Part shown: positions 61,556 to 64,000 of the stretch, in pieces
Position numbering within the stretch: the stretch's first letter is position 1
Layout: each line of letters opens with the position of its first letter
Notes under the pieces: generated by a model
Seen by the model: only the letters and a program-made list of their open reading frames with translations
What the model was told of the DNA's origin: nothing
Databases searched by the model: none
Position numbers and translations under genes: made by a program
Source: Nocardia sp. SYP-A9097
GTDB lineage: Bacteria; Actinomycetota; Actinomycetes; Mycobacteriales; Mycobacteriaceae
Direction: 5' to 3'
DNA: 64,000 nt
NCBI RefSeq assembly: GCF_009649815.1
Contig: NZ_WJIC01000014.1
Location: 62,001-126,000, forward strand

Positions 61556-62070
61556 GAGCGGGATCAGGCCCAGGATCTGGGCGGTGGTGGCCGCACCGTA
61601 GGCGCGGCTGGCGGCGTGCGGGCGTTCGGCCGGATAGTTGGAGCGGTGTGCGATGGTGATGCCATTGGGCAGCACGACCGTTGTATTCGGCACGGTGGCA
61701 ATGCAATTGCCGCCTGCCTTGGCGGTGGGGTCGACGATGACCGCACCAGCGGTGAGCGCGTCGAGAGCGTGCTGATCCAGCAGGATCGGAGCCTGGTTGC
61801 CACGGTGCCCCGCGGCGCAGACGATCAGCTCCGGGTCGTTGGCGATGATGCAGTCGACGGTGGCTGCGGGGTCGGCGAAGACCTGTTCACGCTGTGCGAC
61901 GAGGGTGGCTCCGGCGGCGGCGTAGGCGCGGTTGGTGAAGTCGGCATACCAGCCCGCGCCCTGTTGAACGCGGACTTCGACATTGCGCGAACGTAATTCG
62001 GCCACATCGGCGGGTGTCAGTGCGACACGCCGCTCGTGGGCGGCCGTCTCGCGCGGCACCCGACGATCAT
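61541..62070 (-). pseudogene. Degenerate NAD(P) transhydrogenase alpha subunit/alanine dehydrogenase
   Basis: Remnant of a PntA/alanine dehydrogenase-type protein. The start at 62070 reads MIVG, then one G appears lost and the next frame continues VPRETAAHERRVALTPADVA and GAGWYADFTNRAYAAAGATL, the family N-terminus. After about residue 75 the line jumps to the C-terminal part NQAPILLDQHALDALTAG, AVIVDPTAKAGGNC and GITIAHRSNYP. The central nucleotide-binding GAGVAG domain, roughly 150-200 residues, is missing. No pntAb or pntB gene follows. Frameshift plus deletion argue for a dead gene. Confidence 0.65.
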
Positions 62071-62086
62071 GATCGGATACCGGTGT

Positions 62087-63508
62087 TCATGACGCGATGG
62101 CGGGAATCCGCCGCTCCGACAGGGCATCCCCGTAGGTCATGCCGCCGCGCAATCGTTCGAGCAGATATTCGAGGCGGTCGAACAGCTCGCGCAGCAGACC
62201 GGTTGCCTCGTCCTCCTGTCCGGCTCCGTGACGTGGAGCCGCCACATTGAGCCGCACACCGAGACGGTGAGACCCGGTGCGGCCCAATGCGACACTGTCG
62301 ATTCCGGCGACGGTGAGCAGCAGGTCCTCCAGCTCGGGGCTGGTGTGCACGCCCGCACCGGCGAGCAGTTCGGTATCGAACTCGACGGTGAGGAACATGC
62401 CCTGCCGGCTGCCGAGTGGGCGCAGCAGCTCCGCACCGAGCCGGTGATTGATCCCGGCCAGCAGCTCACACGCCGTATCCACCTGCTCCCGCAACAGATT
62501 TCGATTGTGCGCCAACCGATCCGAGGACGTGTGCTCGATGGTCGCGCGCGCCAGGTGTGTGGTCTCCCGCTGGAAGGACACGCACAGCCGCGCCCGGATC
62601 TCCTCCAGCCAAGCGGTATTCCCGGTGCAGGCCGCGCCGATCTTGTTCGGTCCGAAGGCGTTGTATGCCTTGGAGTTTCCGGTGATGCTCAGCACGCGGT
62701 CGTAGAGCCGCACCGGCCCGTCCGGGGTGGGAACGGTGAGCGCGGCGATCGGGAGGTGATCATCGACGAGCAGATCGAAGGACATATCGCAGATGACGGG
62801 CACATCGGCCGCCACCAGCACCCGGCCGATCTCGGTCAGCTCCGCCACGGTGTACTCCGCGACCACCGGATTCCCGGGCAGGGTGAGCATGACCCCGCAC
62901 AGATTCCCCTGTGCGGCAGGGTGTTCCAGCATTCGCGCCAGCTCGGCCGGATCGATTTTGAACTCCCGGTCCGCGGTCGCCGCACTGGAGACCATGCGCA
63001 GCCCGTACTTGGCGATATGCACGCTGGCACTCTTGTAGTAACCCTCCGGGCACACCAGCACCCCGCCCGGCCGCGCGATGGTGGCAATCGCCTCCTCCAG
63101 CAGCACGGTGCTCGAGTACGGGCAGACCAGCACCTCGCCGGGATCGACCAGCACCCCGGCCACCTCCGGCACCGGTTCGTGCAGCCGCTGAAACAGCCGC
63201 TCCGCCGCCAGTTTTCGCAGTACCAGCGGCTGTTTCTTGTCGTACAGCCGTCCATCCCGGTACTCGTCGGGTTGCGTCCGGGTCATCACCTCGCGCCACG
63301 CGGTGTTCAAAGCGGCGACCGTGCCCTCATCCATCCGCAGCCCGGTCTCGCCGTGGTAGGCGTCGATGATCCCGCGATAGGCCCGGTCCCGAGTCCCGGG
63401 AAACCAGGGATCGGGGCCGAGGTAGGCGCGTGCGGCCTGCTTGCGCTCATCAGAGCGGTTGGTGAGGCGCACCGGGTCCGGGCACAGCACTGCCGTGCGT
63501 TCGGTCAC
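62087..63508 (-). CDS. PLP-dependent aminotransferase class I/II
   Basis: PLP enzyme of 473 residues starting at a GTG that overlaps the previous stop (GTGA). Key elements: EVLVCPYSSTVLLEEAIATI, LTLPGNPVVAEYT, VICDMSFDLLVDD (cofactor Asp) and VLSITGNSKAYNAFGPNKIG with the PLP Lys. It is longer than typical aspartate aminotransferases, mainly by about 60 N-terminal residues. It is translationally coupled to the unrecognised gene upstream, so both may serve one pathway, perhaps amino-group transfer in a secondary metabolite. Substrate unknown. Confidence 0.82.
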   Translation of the reverse strand: MTERTAVLCPDPVRLTNRSDERKQAARAYLGPDPWFPGTRDRAYRGIIDAYHGETGLRMDEGTVAALNTAWREVMTRTQPDEYRDGRLYDKKQPLVLRKLAAERLFQRLHEPVPEVAGVLVDPGEVLVCPYSSTVLLEEAIATIARPGGVLVCPEGYYKSASVHIAKYGLRMVSSAATADREFKIDPAELARMLEHPAAQGNLCGVMLTLPGNPVVAEYTVAELTEIGRVLVAADVPVICDMSFDLLVDDHLPIAALTVPTPDGPVRLYDRVLSITGNSKAYNAFGPNKIGAACTGNTAWLEEIRARLCVSFQRETTHLARATIEHTSSDRLAHNRNLLREQVDTACELLAGINHRLGAELLRPLGSRQGMFLTVEFDTELLAGAGVHTSPELEDLLLTVAGIDSVALGRTGSHRLGVRLNVAAPRHGAGQEDEATGLLRELFDRLEYLLERLRGGMTYGDALSERRIPAIAS

Positions 63509-64000
63509 CGGTACCCGCCTTCCCCACTCGCGCCCGGGCCCTCGGCCCAGGCCTGTGCGAGAGCGGCGCGGAACAGCGCGCGGCTGTCCTCCGGGCCGAG
63601 TCGCGGAAACCGCGACAGCGTCGGCTGCGCCATGATTTCGTTGACCACGAGAGCCATTCCGGCACTCCTGAGTTCGTATAGTTTGTCGAACCTGCTCTGC
63701 GCGAACTGGACATCGTGTTTGAGCGCGGAGAAGCGGGTAGCGACGCGTTCGCGCCGCGCGTAATCGTATTCGCCTGTCGTCACATAACTCTCGTCGACGA
63801 TCAACATGCTCTGCGCGTTGCTGGCGTGCATGCGGTCCACCAGCACCGTCTCCACCCCGGCCCGCACCTGTTGCCAGATCTTGTCCTCGTACGGCACCAC
63901 ATCGTCGATATCGTCGATGACGTAGAGCCGCCGCACCGAGACTCCGGCACGGCCCAGCCGCAGAATCTCCACATGGTACTCATCACCTAGGTCGCCACCG
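63505..64000 (-). CDS. Incomplete gene of unknown function at the window edge
   Basis: Leftward open frame that enters from beyond 64000; at least 164 codons are visible. The readable part includes RRLYVIDDIDDVVPYEDKIW, TVLVDRMHASNAQSMLIVDE and RRERVATRFSALKHDVQFAQ, with acidic clusters and no membrane helix. I do not recognise the family. A GTG at 63972 (MEILRLGRAG) could be a start, but the frame continues open past it. It overlaps the aminotransferase start by 4 bases. Confidence 0.5.
   Translation of the reverse strand, partial: GGDLGDEYHVEILRLGRAGVSVRRLYVIDDIDDVVPYEDKIWQQVRAGVETVLVDRMHASNAQSMLIVDESYVTTGEYDYARRERVATRFSALKHDVQFAQSRFDKLYELRSAGMALVVNEIMAQPTLSRFPRLGPEDSRALFRAALAQAWAEGPGASGEGGYR

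Noticed and set aside
1..64000. CRISPR arrays, tRNA or rRNA genes, insertion sequences, phage integrases
   Set aside because: No regularly spaced repeat array, no recognisable tRNA or rRNA segment, and no transposase or integrase coding pattern was seen; the only tandem array is the three-copy 23-base repeat.

Overview
The window is high-GC actinobacterial DNA, most likely from Nocardia or a close mycolate-bearing relative. Pointers are an antigen-85-type mycolyltransferase homologue, a two-domain geosmin synthase, F420/luciferase-type oxidoreductases, an XRE/ImmA/MAB_1171c-type module, many GTG starts and genus-typical small secreted proteins. The assignment is inferred from gene content; no rRNA or tRNA gene was seen.

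Layout. 0-10 kb: DHA2 drug exporter, antigen-85-like esterase, then a leftward run of a multi-pass membrane protein, an ImmA/IrrE metalloprotease, an XRE regulator, an atypical cytochrome P450 and an HExxH protein, followed by a Rossmann oxidoreductase, a DUF1460 amidase-like protein and small unknown genes. 10.2-11.5 kb is a gene graveyard: a 5'-decapitated SDR abuts a 5'-decapitated PDZ protease fragment, and the C-terminus of an XRE regulator is fused to a HAD hydrolase. 12-20 kb: HxlR regulator with a two-gene oxidoreductase/isochorismatase-like unit, a rhomboid-like/LapA pair, a divergent glycoside hydrolase and polysaccharide deacetylase pair, a RibD-like reductase and geosmin synthase. 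20-29 kb: PAP2-diacylglycerol kinase fusion, glutamine amidotransferase, DUF445 protein, epoxide hydrolase-like protein, an ATPase remnant with a 23-bp tandem repeat at its truncated end, a luciferase-like monooxygenase with its FMN reductase, and a FluC fluoride-channel pair.

The centrepiece is 29.2-39.6 kb: GNAT acetyltransferase, a 2122-residue fully reducing type I PKS without a thioesterase, a translationally coupled alpha-oxoamine synthase, an AUR1-like PAP2 membrane protein and an alpha/beta hydrolase. The order suggests that the PKS builds an acyl chain, the PLP enzyme releases it by decarboxylative condensation with an amino acid as in sphingoid-base synthesis, and a membrane enzyme related to inositol phosphorylceramide synthase may modify the product. 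I propose a PKS-derived sphingoid-like aminolipid pathway; this is inference.

39.6-51.8 kb holds an NCS1 permease with an amidase, a baeRF family 3 protein, and several regulator/effector pairs (TetR, LysR, TetR, GntR) with palindromes in some promoters. 51.8-52.4 kb is a gene-free, partly A-rich and repetitive spacer. 52.4-64 kb has a fatty acid hydroxylase/sterol desaturase family protein overlapping a dienelactone hydrolase tail to tail, a rhodanese/MarR pair, an F420-type oxidoreductase, an M20 peptidase-YfcC transporter deletion fusion, a ROK regulator, a frameshifted carboxylesterase, two PLP enzymes, a degenerate pntA, and an incomplete gene at the right edge.

Deletion scars and truncated genes recur (about 10.9, 11.4, 25.3, 56.1, 56.84, 58.9 and 61.9 kb), suggesting a segment under active erosion or rearrangement around an intact biosynthetic island.
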